Notes: generated by a model not told the origin, from the letters alone. A stretch of DNA of 64,000 nucleotides from Merdibacter sp965119685 (GCA_965119685.1 OZ221971.1:434001-498000), one strand, 5' to 3'. Shown: positions 7,702-17,836, counted from the first letter of the stretch. Program-made: numbers and translations.

Positions 7702-9316
7702 ACTTCACCTTCTTCAACTGCTCCATAATCTCCTGTTGCAGAGCATTACCTTCCGCAAAGAAGTTTTGAAGAGTCTCAGTATACTCAGCCATTTTAGCGT
7801 TGAACTCATCCTCTGTAAGCTCCACATACTCGATTTTCACATCAAAATACTGTCCTGCCGCAAGAGAATACTTTTTAGTCTTAATCTCATCATAGGTAAC
7901 AGCAACGGAGAAGTCCTCAACGGCTTCTTTTTTGAGGAAGGTATTTACAATTTGGTCTATCTCAAAATCACGAAGCCGTCGCTTTTGGTTGTTTCCGTCC
8001 TTGTATTCCTCTCCGAGCTTGGAAGCGTCAATCAACACCACTTTATCTGTTGTCCGTGAATTGTCAAAGAACAGGACGGATACATTCGTTCCTGTATTGG
8101 CAAAAACATTGGACGGCATACTGACACAGCCGAACACAATTTTCTCATCGACAATGTGTTTGAGAATAACGCTCTCCACGCCGCTCTTTGCGGTCACAAA
8201 TCCGGTAGGAATAACGATAGCTCCCTTGCCTGTCGATTTCAGGGAGTTGATAACGTGCTGAATAAAGCAGGTGTAAATCGCCATACTTTCCTTTTTCTTT
8301 GCAGGCACTTTGGGAACTCCCGCCCAAAAGCGTGCAGGCATAGCGGCAATCTTTTCTCGTGTATCTGAAAAATCCATTTTAAACGGCGGATTGGAAACTA
8401 CATAATCAAACTGTCTGAGTTCCTGTCCGTTATCTGACTTGTGATACGGAGAAACCAAGGTATCCCCCTGAATGGCGTGGTCAAGAGAAGATACCAAGCC
8501 GTTCAATATTAGGTTCAGCTTCAACATCTTGTTGCTTCGTTGAGAGATGTCCTGAGCGTAGATTGTGCATTTGTCCTCACCAATTTGGTGCCCAAGCGCC
8601 ATAAGCAGCGTTCCCGTTCCGGCAGAGGGGTCGTAGCACTCAATGCTATGTAAATCCTTAGCGTCGCCCACTAGCAGCCGAGCCATAATCGTTGCAATAG
8701 AGTGGGGTGTGTAGTATTCGGCATACTTGCCGCCACCTGCGGTGTTGTAGTCTTTAATCAGATACTCGAAAATCGTTGCAAAGAAATCATAATGCTGCGC
8801 AAATGCTTCCTCAAATGAGAAATTAACCAGCTTGTCAACCAAAGCACGGGCAAAGTTAGCCCTTGCAGCGTCGTCAGTCACATACTGCGTCAGCTTCTCA
8901 AACAAAGGGATTTTGGTGTTCTGTGTGGTCTGCGTTGAGAATATATCCATATTCTTATCGGCTATATCTGTCATCGTGCTGTCAAATATAATATCAAAGT
9001 TTCCCTTTGCCTGCTGATTCCAAAGGTTTGCTATGAGATGTTCGGGGTAAAGCCGAGGCACTTCGGGGTCAAGACCGTCGAAAATATCGTAGCGTTCATC
9101 TTCCGACATTTCGGCATAGGCTGTTTCCCATTGCTCCGCTTCACGCAGTTTCTTACTGAGTTTCTTTACTGCGTACCCAAATTTATCATTCAGGAACTTG
9201 TAAAGAAATACCTGAGTAATGATTTTGTATTCGTTGCCGTCATTGCCCATTCCATAGGACTGACAGGTGGATTTTAAGTCGTCGATCAGTGCAATCGTCT
9301 TTTGCTTTATATCCAT
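7688..9316 (-). CDS. hsdM: Type I restriction-modification methyltransferase HsdM
   Basis: A 542-residue N6-adenine DNA methyltransferase that uses S-adenosylmethionine and works with HsdS (M2S1), and with HsdR for cleavage. The N-terminal helical HsdM domain spans about residues 5-140. The N6-MTase domain contains motif I DPSAGTGT (229-236) and catalytic motif IV NPPF (309-312). The start at 9316 is preceded by AAAGGAG. Only 11 bases separate it from hsdR upstream, and it overlaps the hsdS half downstream, so this is one transcription unit. Length and motifs are normal. Confidence 0.96.
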   Translation of the reverse strand: MDIKQKTIALIDDLKSTCQSYGMGNDGNEYKIITQVFLYKFLNDKFGYAVKKLSKKLREAEQWETAYAEMSEDERYDIFDGLDPEVPRLYPEHLIANLWNQQAKGNFDIIFDSTMTDIADKNMDIFSTQTTQNTKIPLFEKLTQYVTDDAARANFARALVDKLVNFSFEEAFAQHYDFFATIFEYLIKDYNTAGGGKYAEYYTPHSIATIMARLLVGDAKDLHSIECYDPSAGTGTLLMALGHQIGEDKCTIYAQDISQRSNKMLKLNLILNGLVSSLDHAIQGDTLVSPYHKSDNGQELRQFDYVVSNPPFKMDFSDTREKIAAMPARFWAGVPKVPAKKKESMAIYTCFIQHVINSLKSTGKGAIVIPTGFVTAKSGVESVILKHIVDEKIVFGCVSMPSNVFANTGTNVSVLFFDNSRTTDKVVLIDASKLGEEYKDGNNQKRRLRDFEIDQIVNTFLKKEAVEDFSVAVTYDEIKTKKYSLAAGQYFDVKIEYVELTEDEFNAKMAEYTETLQNFFAEGNALQQEIMEQLKKVKYEEV

Positions 9317-9327
9317 ACGGTTCTCCT

Positions 9328-12300
9328 TTATGCGACCGAGTAAGTATCGTTATACTGATTGAGATACTGCCTCGTAATTCTGCTTTGAATAAACAGTCTG
9401 TCCTCACGCTTTTGCTCGGTAATACCCAAGTTATCCAGTCTTTCTTTAATCTGCGTCATAACAGTCTGCTCAAAGTAGGTATCTTTCTTTAAGATGTCGT
9501 TCTTATCATAGACCTTTTGGTCGATATTTGCTTTGATAGTGAGCAGGACACCCATAATTTGCGCATCAAAATCCGAAACGATAGGGGCAGCATTGCGGGC
9601 TTTTCTGGCTTGGTTTTCCTCACGGATACGCTTGTGTACTCTCGCAAACTTAGCGTCACCATTATACTTTCTGAGCAAAGCAGAGTTTCTCTGCCGTAAT
9701 TCGTTCAGTTTTTTCAGTATCTCGTCAAGCTCTCGCCCTTGTTCCTCGATTTCGGAAATACTCGTCGGTGTAAAGCCGTGTTCCTTAAATCTCTGCAAAA
9801 AGGCTTCCTGAAGCGTTATGTATTCGGGGTCTTCTTGGTCAAAATTAGAGGTAAAGGCTCTGACGGTTCGTCTGTACTTTTCAGTTACCTCGTCCTTGCC
9901 GCCTACGAGTTTCAATTCTTCCTCACTGATTTTACTGAAATTGAAAGTTATATCCTCCATTGCTTCGTTGACAAGTAGTTTGGTGCTGTCCTCATTGGCA
10001 AACATCTCTTTTTGATTGATGTTATCTATGCAGTGCTGCACCTCCGAAATCAACATTGGCAGTTTCGTCAACTCCATCTTTTCGAAGACTGCTTTCAACT
10101 CGTCATTACCAAAAGTTCTGACGAGATTACAGCAATCACGAGCAGCCACGAGGATTTTTTTCAGCTTCAAAAGCTCCTGCTTATCCTCAATCGTGGATAT
10201 TTCAGAACTGAATAGTTCGGCATTGTCCGTTGTGTAATTGAACAGGACTTGCTGAACCTCCTGCATTTGCAGAATCAGCGCAGCAGGGTCTTCTATTACC
10301 TGACTGAATGTGTTGGTCACGTTCTCAATACCGACCTCATCAGGGTCATTAAAACGGTTGAGTTCTTCCAAGTAGGCTTTATTTGTGTCCTCAAAGTTCT
10401 GTTTGATATTCGCAAAGTCAATAACATAACCGTACTTGTTGTTCCTATATGGTCTATTCACTCTCGTTATCGCTTGCAGCAGATTATGGTCTTTCAGTTT
10501 TCTGCCGAAATACAGGCGTTTGAGCCTGGGTGCGTCAAAGCCTGTAAGAAGCATATTAAACACGATGAGAACATCGATTTTCAGATTGTCCTTGAAATCT
10601 GTAACGATATTTTCTCTCGTATCCTTATCATCACTGTCGTGTAGTATCAATCCGGCTTTAAGGTGCGATTTTACGGAAGCGTCTTTGTTAAGCTCCGCTT
10701 GTATTTCGTCAAAGTAGGCAAAGAGCCGTCTTGCCTGCTCACTCGTTTCGCAGATAATCATTCCACCAAGCGTATCGTCGCCTTGAATTTGCCTGAACCG
10801 TTTGAGGTCACTAATAATATATCGGAGCAGTTCCTTTACATAGTTTTCGTGCTCTACGATTTGGCTCTTTTTTACATCTTTCTTTTCGACTAAGGTTTCC
10901 AGCTTTTCGTATATTTCAGACAACTTTTCCCTATACTGCGTTTCAATATCTTCACGGATAATTTTGAGGGTATATCCATCAAGAATTGATTTATCGTAGT
11001 AGTAGGTATGTAAATAGTTTCCGAAAACACGCCACGACTCTCGTTCTTCTTTCAAGAGCGGTGTTCCCGTCAAAGCAATCTTAACAGCATTTTTATCTGC
11101 GTCGAGAAGGTTTGCAAGGAATGAGCCTTCCGGCTTATATCCCCTGTGAGCCTCATCAATGATAAAGACACGCTGCAAGTTTGTTGCATAGTCGGGAATC
11201 GTAACCTTTGCTTTATCCTCGGCAAAACGCTGAATATTGACAACGGTAATTTCAGGCTTGCCGCTGTGACCCTCCTGCGCCTGATTAGTTCTGAATTGCT
11301 CCATCAGCTCGGAACGGGTATTTGCCGTTTTCACTTCCAACCCACGGGCTTCAAATTCTTCTGAAGCCTGTTTGAGCAGGTCGAGACGGTCTACAATAAA
11401 GTAGAACTTTGCAACCTTGTTATGGCGGCTGAAGTAATCCGAAAGCACATAAGTCAGATTAAATGACAGCGCAGTTTTTCCGCTGCCCTGTGTATGCCAT
11501 ATCACGCCGGATGTTACGCCCTCATCTATCTTTCTTCTTACTGTCAGAGCGGCGAACATCTGCGGATAACGCATTATGTGTTTTTGGTCTATTGTTTCAA
11601 TCGTTCCGTTCTGTCGTTCTTTATGTTTGTGAACATAGGTGATCCCGTATTTGAGTAAAAACAGTATTCGTTCAGGGCAACACATAGAGGTCAAGATACG
11701 ATTTGTCGGTGTGTAGAAATTTAGATTTGTCTGATATTCTGGCGCTGTATGGATAACCTGACAATTAAAGTCCGATAAAATTTTCTTTTCGGTTTCAGGA
11801 TTGATTTCTTTATATGAAAAATCTGCATTAAAAGGGGCAATATCCAAGTTCGTCGGATTTTCCTCTCTGAAACAGTTAAACGGAGCTTTGTCACGGGCAG
11901 CGGTACAGTAAAACGCACCCTGAACAGGCACAATGCCTCCCATTGTGTCATACTCCATATTGTTCGAGAAAATCATCAACTGCGTAATATTGATAAACCG
12001 CCGGAATTTCTTATTCGGGAAACGCTGGCGGTTCATTCGTTCGCTCTCAGCAACCATACCACCGTGGTTGTTCGGCTTTTTCACTTCCACAAACACAAGC
12101 GGCAAACCGTTTATAAATAGAGTTATATCAGGTCTGAACTCATCCTGATCTCGCTTACAAGTAAATTCAGCTGTACAGTGGTATGTATTATTTTTAGGGT
12201 TATCAAAATCTACGAGCTTGATTGGCGATACGGACGATAAACGGTTGTAAAAGCTTCTCCCCAAGTCGTCATTATCCAGTTCCTGCTGAATTGCCCGTAA

Positions 12301-12528
12301 AGTCTGTTCCGCTTCTCCCTTATGTTCAGGATTGAGTTTTTCAAATTGTTCTTTGAAAATATTGATTAGAATGTTTGTATCAGAGTCGTATACCGTTCCT
12401 GCCATATCTTCAGTTATTTTACCAAAGTAGTTATATCCGAGGCGTGTGAGATGAACCAAAGCCGGCATTTGTACACGGGTAGCTTCGTTAAACGTACTCC
12501 TTTTTGAAGTTCTATTAGTGTCAAACAT
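9328..12528 (-). CDS. hsdR: Type I restriction enzyme HsdR (endonuclease/translocase)
   Basis: A 1066-residue restriction subunit that translocates unmodified DNA with ATP and cuts it at a distance. The N-terminal nuclease domain shows the PD-(D/E)xK set: Asp134 in RPDITLF and Glu148-x-Lys150 in FVEVKK. Superfamily 2 helicase motifs follow: Walker A GSGKT (348-352), DEAH (458-461) and LTGTPL further on, then a long helical C-terminal region that contacts HsdM. It starts at 12528 with an AGAGAGG site. A small XRE regulator lies 55 bases upstream on the same strand. The frame is intact, so the system is probably active for restriction. Confidence 0.96.
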   Translation of the reverse strand: MFDTNRTSKRSTFNEATRVQMPALVHLTRLGYNYFGKITEDMAGTVYDSDTNILINIFKEQFEKLNPEHKGEAEQTLRAIQQELDNDDLGRSFYNRLSSVSPIKLVDFDNPKNNTYHCTAEFTCKRDQDEFRPDITLFINGLPLVFVEVKKPNNHGGMVAESERMNRQRFPNKKFRRFINITQLMIFSNNMEYDTMGGIVPVQGAFYCTAARDKAPFNCFREENPTNLDIAPFNADFSYKEINPETEKKILSDFNCQVIHTAPEYQTNLNFYTPTNRILTSMCCPERILFLLKYGITYVHKHKERQNGTIETIDQKHIMRYPQMFAALTVRRKIDEGVTSGVIWHTQGSGKTALSFNLTYVLSDYFSRHNKVAKFYFIVDRLDLLKQASEEFEARGLEVKTANTRSELMEQFRTNQAQEGHSGKPEITVVNIQRFAEDKAKVTIPDYATNLQRVFIIDEAHRGYKPEGSFLANLLDADKNAVKIALTGTPLLKEERESWRVFGNYLHTYYYDKSILDGYTLKIIREDIETQYREKLSEIYEKLETLVEKKDVKKSQIVEHENYVKELLRYIISDLKRFRQIQGDDTLGGMIICETSEQARRLFAYFDEIQAELNKDASVKSHLKAGLILHDSDDKDTRENIVTDFKDNLKIDVLIVFNMLLTGFDAPRLKRLYFGRKLKDHNLLQAITRVNRPYRNNKYGYVIDFANIKQNFEDTNKAYLEELNRFNDPDEVGIENVTNTFSQVIEDPAALILQMQEVQQVLFNYTTDNAELFSSEISTIEDKQELLKLKKILVAARDCCNLVRTFGNDELKAVFEKMELTKLPMLISEVQHCIDNINQKEMFANEDSTKLLVNEAMEDITFNFSKISEEELKLVGGKDEVTEKYRRTVRAFTSNFDQEDPEYITLQEAFLQRFKEHGFTPTSISEIEEQGRELDEILKKLNELRQRNSALLRKYNGDAKFARVHKRIREENQARKARNAAPIVSDFDAQIMGVLLTIKANIDQKVYDKNDILKKDTYFEQTVMTQIKERLDNLGITEQKREDRLFIQSRITRQYLNQYNDTYSVA

Positions 12529-12583
12529 AACTATACCTCTCTTGAACTTTTTATAAACTCTGTATGTTCACATCAGGTGCTAT

Positions 12584-12796
12584 TCATTCGCTGTCTTCGG
12601 GTAAAATCTCCATAATATCGTCCATCGTGCAATCAAGAGTCCGACAGATTTTGACCAACACATCTGTGGTTACATTATCGCCACGGTTCAGTTTATTGAT
12701 TGTATATCGGCTGATTCCAGCAGCGTTAAGCAAATCGCTTTTTTTCATATCTTTATCGATGAGCAGTTTCCATAGTTTTTTGTAGCTGATCGCCAT
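12584..12796 (-). CDS. XRE/Cro-type helix-turn-helix regulator
   Basis: A 70-residue DNA-binding protein made almost only of a Cro/cI helix-turn-helix (KKSDLLNAAGISRYTINKLN) with the tail TLDCTMDDIMEILPED typical of small YozG/XRE regulators. The ATG at 12796 has AGGAGG eight bases upstream; a longer frame has no such site. It is the first gene of the restriction operon and resembles controller proteins that delay restriction after entry into a new host. The control role is inferred from position. Confidence 0.85.
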   Translation of the reverse strand: MAISYKKLWKLLIDKDMKKSDLLNAAGISRYTINKLNRGDNVTTDVLVKICRTLDCTMDDIMEILPEDSE

Positions 12797-12996
12797 TTTC
12801 TGAAACCTCCTACTATTACTATGACAATACAATTAAACACATTGAATTTTAGCACACTTTCGTGAAATTTTCAATATAAATGAGTGTGTTAGCAACCATT
12901 TTTTAGGGTTTTACCAAAGCGTTGTATCCGTTCCCCTGAAACTCTTTCGGTTCAAGTGGTGTTTAGCACTTAAAATGCAGAATTATGATGTCCATT

Positions 12997-13202
12997 ACAA
13001 AAGGGGCTGTAACGAAAAGAAAAAGGAATATCACTAAGCAAAGAAGAACGAGTATTGATGCAGGCTGACGCTAGGTTACACTCATCTTTTCTATTCGTTT
13101 TCGCCATTTTGAGCGGCAAATACCGCAAACAACAAAAAAAGCATCTGTTACCCTATGAGAATACGATACTTTTTTCCAGATGCTTTTATTCGTTACAGCC
13201 CC
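12997..13202 (+). repeat. MITE-like palindromic repeat, copy 1
   Basis: About 206 bases, with GGGGCTGTAACGAA at 13003 and its inverted form TTCGTTACAGCCCC ending at 13202. A second copy in reverse orientation lies at 19580-19780; long blocks of the interior match it, for example the segments around GAACGAGT, ATGCAGGC, AAACAACAAAAAAA and ATCTGTTACCCTAT. It codes for nothing convincing. Matching ends plus a conserved non-coding interior fit a miniature inverted-repeat element or a structured intergenic RNA repeat. Confidence 0.75.
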
Positions 13203-13284
13203 ACGCATTATACGAAAACTATTTACAATTTCCATCGCGCACGCCCGTATGTTATTGAGTCGTTGAACCCATTCTAAAGCATTG

Positions 13285-13574
13285 TCAGCCTTTAACTTGT
13301 TCCATTATGCCCTGTGACTGCTTCATCTGTTCTATGAGCCTTTCAAATCGTTCCTGCGTTCGCTGGTCTATCTCTGCAAGATAAGTGTTGAGCTTGCCGC
13401 TGGTCAAAAGTGTTGTGTAGGGCGCTTTTCTATGTTCTTTCAGGTAGCGTTTGTTCCGCTCCCTCATATCCCGATAGGCTTTTTTTCTTCGGATGGTAAT
13501 GTTAGGTTGAGGATAAAATATCCGTTTTCCTCGTGATAAGTTCCGCCCATTTGCTCAAATATTGTTTTCTCCAT
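13285..13574 (-). pseudogene. tnpV: Broken tnpV (transposon-encoded TnpV family)
   Basis: The frame from ATG 13574 gives MEKTIFEQMGGTYHEENGYF and continues through NLTLPSEEKKPIG. This is the usual N-terminus of TnpV proteins found on Bacillota conjugative transposons. A frameshift follows near 13467. The rest continues in another frame as RERNKRYLKEHRKAPYTTLL and SGKLNTYLAEIDQ, ending early at EQVKG where family members normally have about 25 more residues. It is a decayed marker of a mobile element at the right edge of the restriction island. Confidence 0.7.
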
Positions 13575-13869
13575 AATCTAAACCTCCGTAATTCTGATTT
13601 TGAATTTCGCATATCGTTTGCCCTCCTTCGCCTACATTGAGGCAAAAAGGATTCTTCTTGGCGAATATGCGATTTGAATTTCTGTATAAAGAAAGCCTGC
13701 GTGGAAAGCATTTTTGCCTTTCACACTGGCTTTTGCCTTTGCAACGCCCATATAGTTGATATTTATTGTTGTTTTCAAATCCCTTCCTTATGTGGTGTTT
13801 GCTTTCGGTCATTCTGCTTTTTATTCGTTTGTTTCCTCGTCTTTGATCCACTTTGGCAAATAACAGTCG
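13575..13869. other. Mobile-element remnant region without intact gene
   Basis: 295 bases between the broken tnpV and the GH1 gene. A short minus-strand frame around 13620-13757 begins MGVAKAKASVKGKNAFHAGF. Shifted frames overlap it, and none has a convincing full-length partner. It looks like further decayed transposon material; I do not recognise a function. Confidence 0.4.
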
Positions 13870-15276
13870 TTAATCTAAATCTTCGCCGTTTGACGTGATT
13901 ACTTTTTGGTACCAGTAAAAGGATTGCTTGCGGTATCGCCGATAAGAGCCGCTGCCATCATCATGACGGTCTACATAGATAAAACCATAGCGTTTGCGCA
14001 TTTCTCCGGTACCCATAGAGACAAGATCGATGCAGCCCCACGGAGTATACCCTATTAAATCCACTCCGTCTTCTTCCACTGCCGCCTTCATCTGCTGGAT
14101 GTGCGCACGCAGATAATCGATGCGATAAGGGTCCTCAACCGTGCCGTCTTCTTGAAGTACATCCTCTGCACCGAGTCCGTTTTCGACGATGAACAGGGGC
14201 TTTTGATAACGGTCATAAAGATCGTTGAGCGCAATGCGTAAACCGATCGGGTCTACAGACCATCCCCATGCGCTCTCCTGGAGATAAGGATTTTTAGCCG
14301 AGCGAATGAGATTTCCTTCTCGCTGGTGCTCTGCATGCAGGGAAGCGACGTTGCTGTTATAATAGCTGAACGCGATAAAATCGACAGTTCCTTTTCGCAG
14401 TACCTCAGCATCTTGTGATTGCATGCCGATATCAATTTGATTTTGCTGCTGAAACTGTAATGCTTTGTTTGAATAATAACCGCGTACCTGTACATCCGCA
14501 TAATAATAGTGCTGATCCATCATCTGCCGGCAGAGCAGCTGTTCCTGCGGATGACAGCTTGCGGCGTAGTAGCAAGGAAACAGCATCATCATTCCGACTT
14601 TGCTTTGCGGCATGAGGGAATGAGCGAGATCGACTGCCATTGCGCTGGCCACCAGCTGATGATGAGCGGCCTTGTAGATGACAGACAGCCGTTTCTTTTC
14701 ATCATGAATACGCAGGCCTCCGGCAGTATGCGGCCGGATAGAGAGGCAGTTGATCTCGTTAAAGGTAATCCAGTATTTCACTTTGCTGTGATACCGCTGA
14801 AAGATGGTTTTGCAAAACCGCAGATAGCATTCGATCATTTCTCTGGATTCCCAAGCGTTAAAGCGCTTGACTAAAGCATATGGCGTTTCATAATGGGAAA
14901 TGGTAACGATGGGCACTATTTGGTATTTTTTACATTCGTCAAAAAGCGCGTCATAAAAAGCCAGTCCTTTTTCGTTGGGTTTTGATTCCTCCCCGTTTGG
15001 ATATATGCGCGTCCATGCGATTGACGTGCGAAGACAGCGAAATCCCATTTCGGCAAATAGGGCAATATCCTCCTTGTAACGGTGATAAAAGTCGATCCCT
15101 CCATGACTAGGATAATAGATGTTTGGCAAAACTCCGTCGGTATACACGCGCGGCTGTTTTCGGCTTCCGGCACTCATGCAGTCGGCACTGCTGATTCCTT
15201 TTCCATCTGCATTCCACGCACCCTCCGCCTGATTGGCGGCAATCGCTCCGCCCCATAAAAATGAATTTGGCAACAT
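13870..15276 (-). CDS. GH1 6-phospho-beta-glucosidase with canonical catalytic residues
   Basis: A 468-residue cytoplasmic retaining glycosidase expected to split 6-phospho-beta-glucosides delivered by a PTS. The N-terminal signature FLWGGAIAANQAEGAW contains the glycone-binding Gln. The acid/base Glu174 is in TFNEIN and the nucleophile Glu365 is in FIVENGLG. The C-terminal loop GEMRKRYGFIYVD carries Lys and Tyr that bind the 6-phosphate in this subfamily. The start at 15276 has GGGAGGG upstream. It is divergent from the OYE-like gene at 15515. It is the reference against which the four Q-type GH1 proteins near the end of the window stand out, since it keeps Glu where they have Gln. Confidence 0.93.
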   Translation of the reverse strand: MLPNSFLWGGAIAANQAEGAWNADGKGISSADCMSAGSRKQPRVYTDGVLPNIYYPSHGGIDFYHRYKEDIALFAEMGFRCLRTSIAWTRIYPNGEESKPNEKGLAFYDALFDECKKYQIVPIVTISHYETPYALVKRFNAWESREMIECYLRFCKTIFQRYHSKVKYWITFNEINCLSIRPHTAGGLRIHDEKKRLSVIYKAAHHQLVASAMAVDLAHSLMPQSKVGMMMLFPCYYAASCHPQEQLLCRQMMDQHYYYADVQVRGYYSNKALQFQQQNQIDIGMQSQDAEVLRKGTVDFIAFSYYNSNVASLHAEHQREGNLIRSAKNPYLQESAWGWSVDPIGLRIALNDLYDRYQKPLFIVENGLGAEDVLQEDGTVEDPYRIDYLRAHIQQMKAAVEEDGVDLIGYTPWGCIDLVSMGTGEMRKRYGFIYVDRHDDGSGSYRRYRKQSFYWYQKVITSNGEDLD

Positions 15277-15462
15277 AATGATATCCCTCCCAAGAGAATT
15301 ATCGAAAGGAAAACGCCTATGTGCAAGTGTCGATTTTGTTCGGCAATAGACGTTTTAATAATTTGTTCCCTGAGTGTACAGGACTTTGGCTTTGATCGCA
15401 AAGGAAGAGCCGCTATGATGAAGGCGTAAGCAGATTTTGAGTGATTGCGAAAGGAGGGGAGA

Positions 15463-15525
15463 ATGATAAACGTACGAGAAACAAGCAGAGAGATGAAACA
15501 GGGAGGAAGATACTATGAATTGTAA
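15463..15525 (+). CDS. Possible 20-codon leader peptide overlapping the OYE-like gene
   Basis: ATG at 15463 follows a very strong AAAGGAGGGGAG site and opens a 20-codon frame (MINVRETSREMKQGGRYYEL). It stops at 15523-15525, eleven bases into the downstream reductase gene. The downstream ribosome site (GGGAGG) is inside this frame. This layout allows translational coupling or attenuation. It could also be chance, because the family is unknown and the peptide is short. Confidence 0.35.
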   Translation: MINVRETSREMKQGGRYYEL

Positions 15526-17446
15526 GTTTACGCATTTATTCCAGCCGTTACGGGTCAATGGCGTGATGTTAAAGAACCGCATTTTAGCTGCACCGATGGG
15601 CGTTCCGCAGGAAAAGCTGATGTCGACGACCGTGATTTCATCCACTTATTACGGCGGGGTGAGCCTGTATGATAAATCGTTGGGAGGTTGTGCGGCAATC
15701 CCTGCCGGCGCGCATCATATAGCGAATACGGCTTTGGAAAAAAATCCGTTTGACAAGTATTCCAGAGATGTGACGCGGGAAATTTTATCCGTTTTGAAGC
15801 AGGGCGGTTCGCTCAGCCAGATTGAGTTTAAATTTCACGGGGAAAAACGTGATGACGGGACGATGCAGGCGCCTTCGGATGGCATCGCTTTGACAGGTGC
15901 GCCGGCACGGGCGATGAGCAAGGCGGAGATGCAGGAAAAGATCGACAAGCTGTGTGAGGATTGCCGAAAGGCGAAAGATTTTGGCTTCGATATGATCCTT
16001 CTGCATTTTGCGCATGATTCGCTTTGTTCCGTATTTCTTTCACCGGTTTGGAACAAGCGAACGGATGAATACGGAGGAAGCTTGGAGAATCGAACGCGCT
16101 ATGCACGGGAAGCGCTGCAAGCGGTGCGAAAGGCAGTCGGTGCGCAGATGCCGATCGTCGTACGGCTGAGCCGTCAGCTAAAGGTGCCGGAGACTTATGC
16201 TGAGGAAGATATGCTGTATTTTATCAAATCGGTGGAAGATGTCATCGACATGGTCAACATTTCCTGCGGAATGGACTGTTACGGTGGAACAATTGATAAA
16301 TATGTCGCTAACGTTCATGCGCATTCAACGGTGTTTTTACCGCGGATGTACAATTTGGATTTTTGTGAACGAGTAAAAAAAGAAAGTCGTGTATTGGTTT
16401 CCATCGTCGGCGGCGTATCTGATCCGTATGTATGCGATCAGGCGATTGCAGAGGGAAAGGTGGACGCGGTTATGCTGGGGCGTCAGCTCATCGCCGACCC
16501 GTTTTGGCCGATCAAAGCGCAGGAAGGGCGTGAGGAGGACATCGTACCGTGTCTGCGCTGTCTGAACTGTTACCATATTTCCACAGAACATGAAAATGTG
16601 CAGTGCTCGGTGAATCCGCGTTTTCGACGGGAAAACCGTGTGCCGCTGAAGCTGGAGAATGCAAGCCGGCGCAAACGCGTGGTCATTATCGGCGGTGGTC
16701 CGGCCGGCATGAAAGCTGCTTTGACAGCCTTTGAACGCGGCCATGAAGTCATTTTACTGGAAAAGGAAAAACGGCTGGGAGGACAGTTGAAATATGCGGA
16801 TTATGGTAATTTCAAAAGTGATTTAAAACGATATCGAGATTATCTGATTCATCAGATCTCTAAGACAGCTATTGATGTGCGGCTGAATGTGGAGGCAGAT
16901 CCACCATATGTGAACGCGCTGCATCCGGATGCGGTGTTCATTGCCATCGGTGCGGCCTTTGTTACACCGCCGATTCAAGGAGTGGAATATGCCAAACAGG
17001 CCGTCTCGATCTATCCGGCGTTGTCTAAACAAAAGGGACGATCGATCATCATCGGCGGCGGTTCGATCGGCAGTGAACTGGCATTGGAGCTGGCACAGCT
17101 TCACAATCAGGTAACGCTGATTGAAACAGCGGACGCTTTGGCGAAAAAAGGAAACTGGCTGTATCGGCACGGGTTGTATCAGGCGATGGATACATACAAA
17201 GAATATCTGGATATTCGTTTGAATACCAGTGTGGTTGAAATCGAGCCGCATGCGGTTCGATTGGCGAGCGGTGAGCGCATGAAGGCAGATCAGATTTTAT
17301 TGGCCGTCGGCATGAAGCCGCTGAAAGAAATTGCTTTTCAGTTTTACGGCATCAGCGCACAGACTGTGATGATTGGCGATTGCTCACGAGTAGCGACGGT
17401 ACTGGAGGCGACCAATGATTCCTATTTTGTAGCGGCTAACCTTTGA
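15515..17446 (+). CDS. FMN/FAD/Fe-S NADH:flavin oxidoreductase (2,4-dienoyl-CoA reductase / OYE type)
   Basis: A 643-residue multi-cofactor reductase. The TIM-barrel Old Yellow Enzyme domain covers about residues 1-340 (starts FTHLFQPLRVNGVMLKNRI; GFDMILLHFAHD in the substrate region). A 4Fe-4S Cys cluster follows (CLRCLNC then a fourth Cys near 367), then an FAD-binding fold (VVIIGGGPAGMKAA) and a nested NAD fold (IIIGGGSIGSELA). Relatives reduce enoates, aromatic enones, bile-acid or plant-derived intermediates, so the substrate cannot be named. GGGAGG lies upstream. A hairpin terminator follows at 17526. Its divergent partner is a GH1 phospho-glucosidase, which suggests it may reduce a released aglycone; this is inference. 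Confidence 0.9.
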   Translation: MNCKFTHLFQPLRVNGVMLKNRILAAPMGVPQEKLMSTTVISSTYYGGVSLYDKSLGGCAAIPAGAHHIANTALEKNPFDKYSRDVTREILSVLKQGGSLSQIEFKFHGEKRDDGTMQAPSDGIALTGAPARAMSKAEMQEKIDKLCEDCRKAKDFGFDMILLHFAHDSLCSVFLSPVWNKRTDEYGGSLENRTRYAREALQAVRKAVGAQMPIVVRLSRQLKVPETYAEEDMLYFIKSVEDVIDMVNISCGMDCYGGTIDKYVANVHAHSTVFLPRMYNLDFCERVKKESRVLVSIVGGVSDPYVCDQAIAEGKVDAVMLGRQLIADPFWPIKAQEGREEDIVPCLRCLNCYHISTEHENVQCSVNPRFRRENRVPLKLENASRRKRVVIIGGGPAGMKAALTAFERGHEVILLEKEKRLGGQLKYADYGNFKSDLKRYRDYLIHQISKTAIDVRLNVEADPPYVNALHPDAVFIAIGAAFVTPPIQGVEYAKQAVSIYPALSKQKGRSIIIGGGSIGSELALELAQLHNQVTLIETADALAKKGNWLYRHGLYQAMDTYKEYLDIRLNTSVVEIEPHAVRLASGERMKADQILLAVGMKPLKEIAFQFYGISAQTVMIGDCSRVATVLEATNDSYFVAANL

Positions 17447-17525
17447 AGCAGGAAACAAGACTTGCCTATGCTTTGATTTGATAAGGAGAACAATTTTAAC
17501 GACATCAATATTAAAAGTAAAAAAT

Positions 17526-17576
17526 GCGTTGGAATATAAACTCAGTATGACTGATGCTAAATTCCAGCGCTTTTTT
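17526..17576 (+). terminator. Intrinsic terminator after OYE-like gene
   Basis: Arms GCGTTGGAAT and ATTCCAGCGC (one G-U pair) followed by six T. The remaining bases from 17577 to 17836 show no gene. Confidence 0.8.
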
Positions 17577-17836
17577 ATGAAAGGGAAAGTGGGGGGGATG
17601 AGCGCATGCGTGATTTGTGCGAACCACATGCGCTGACAGTTGACGATACAAGAAAGGTACGTTCACAGCAACCCCCTTTCGCAGGTCGCAGACAGGGCGC
17701 ATGGTTTATGCCTGCACAGGTGGTTTGCCTCTTTTGTTTTTTTTGATTATTGCAATGGTTGATCGAACGAATTGCTGCTATCTCTTTCGTACTGTCGGCA
17801 TTTCGATAATGAAACGCTTTGATGATCAGCGTTTGC

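Noticed and set aside
13055..13258. Open frame inside palindromic repeat copy 1
   Set aside because: No ribosome site; the frame is not kept in copy 2.
3060..13860. Attachment sites or tRNA target for the restriction island
   Set aside because: No tRNA gene and no clear direct repeats were seen at the two edges; the recombinase is better explained by the hsdS repeats.
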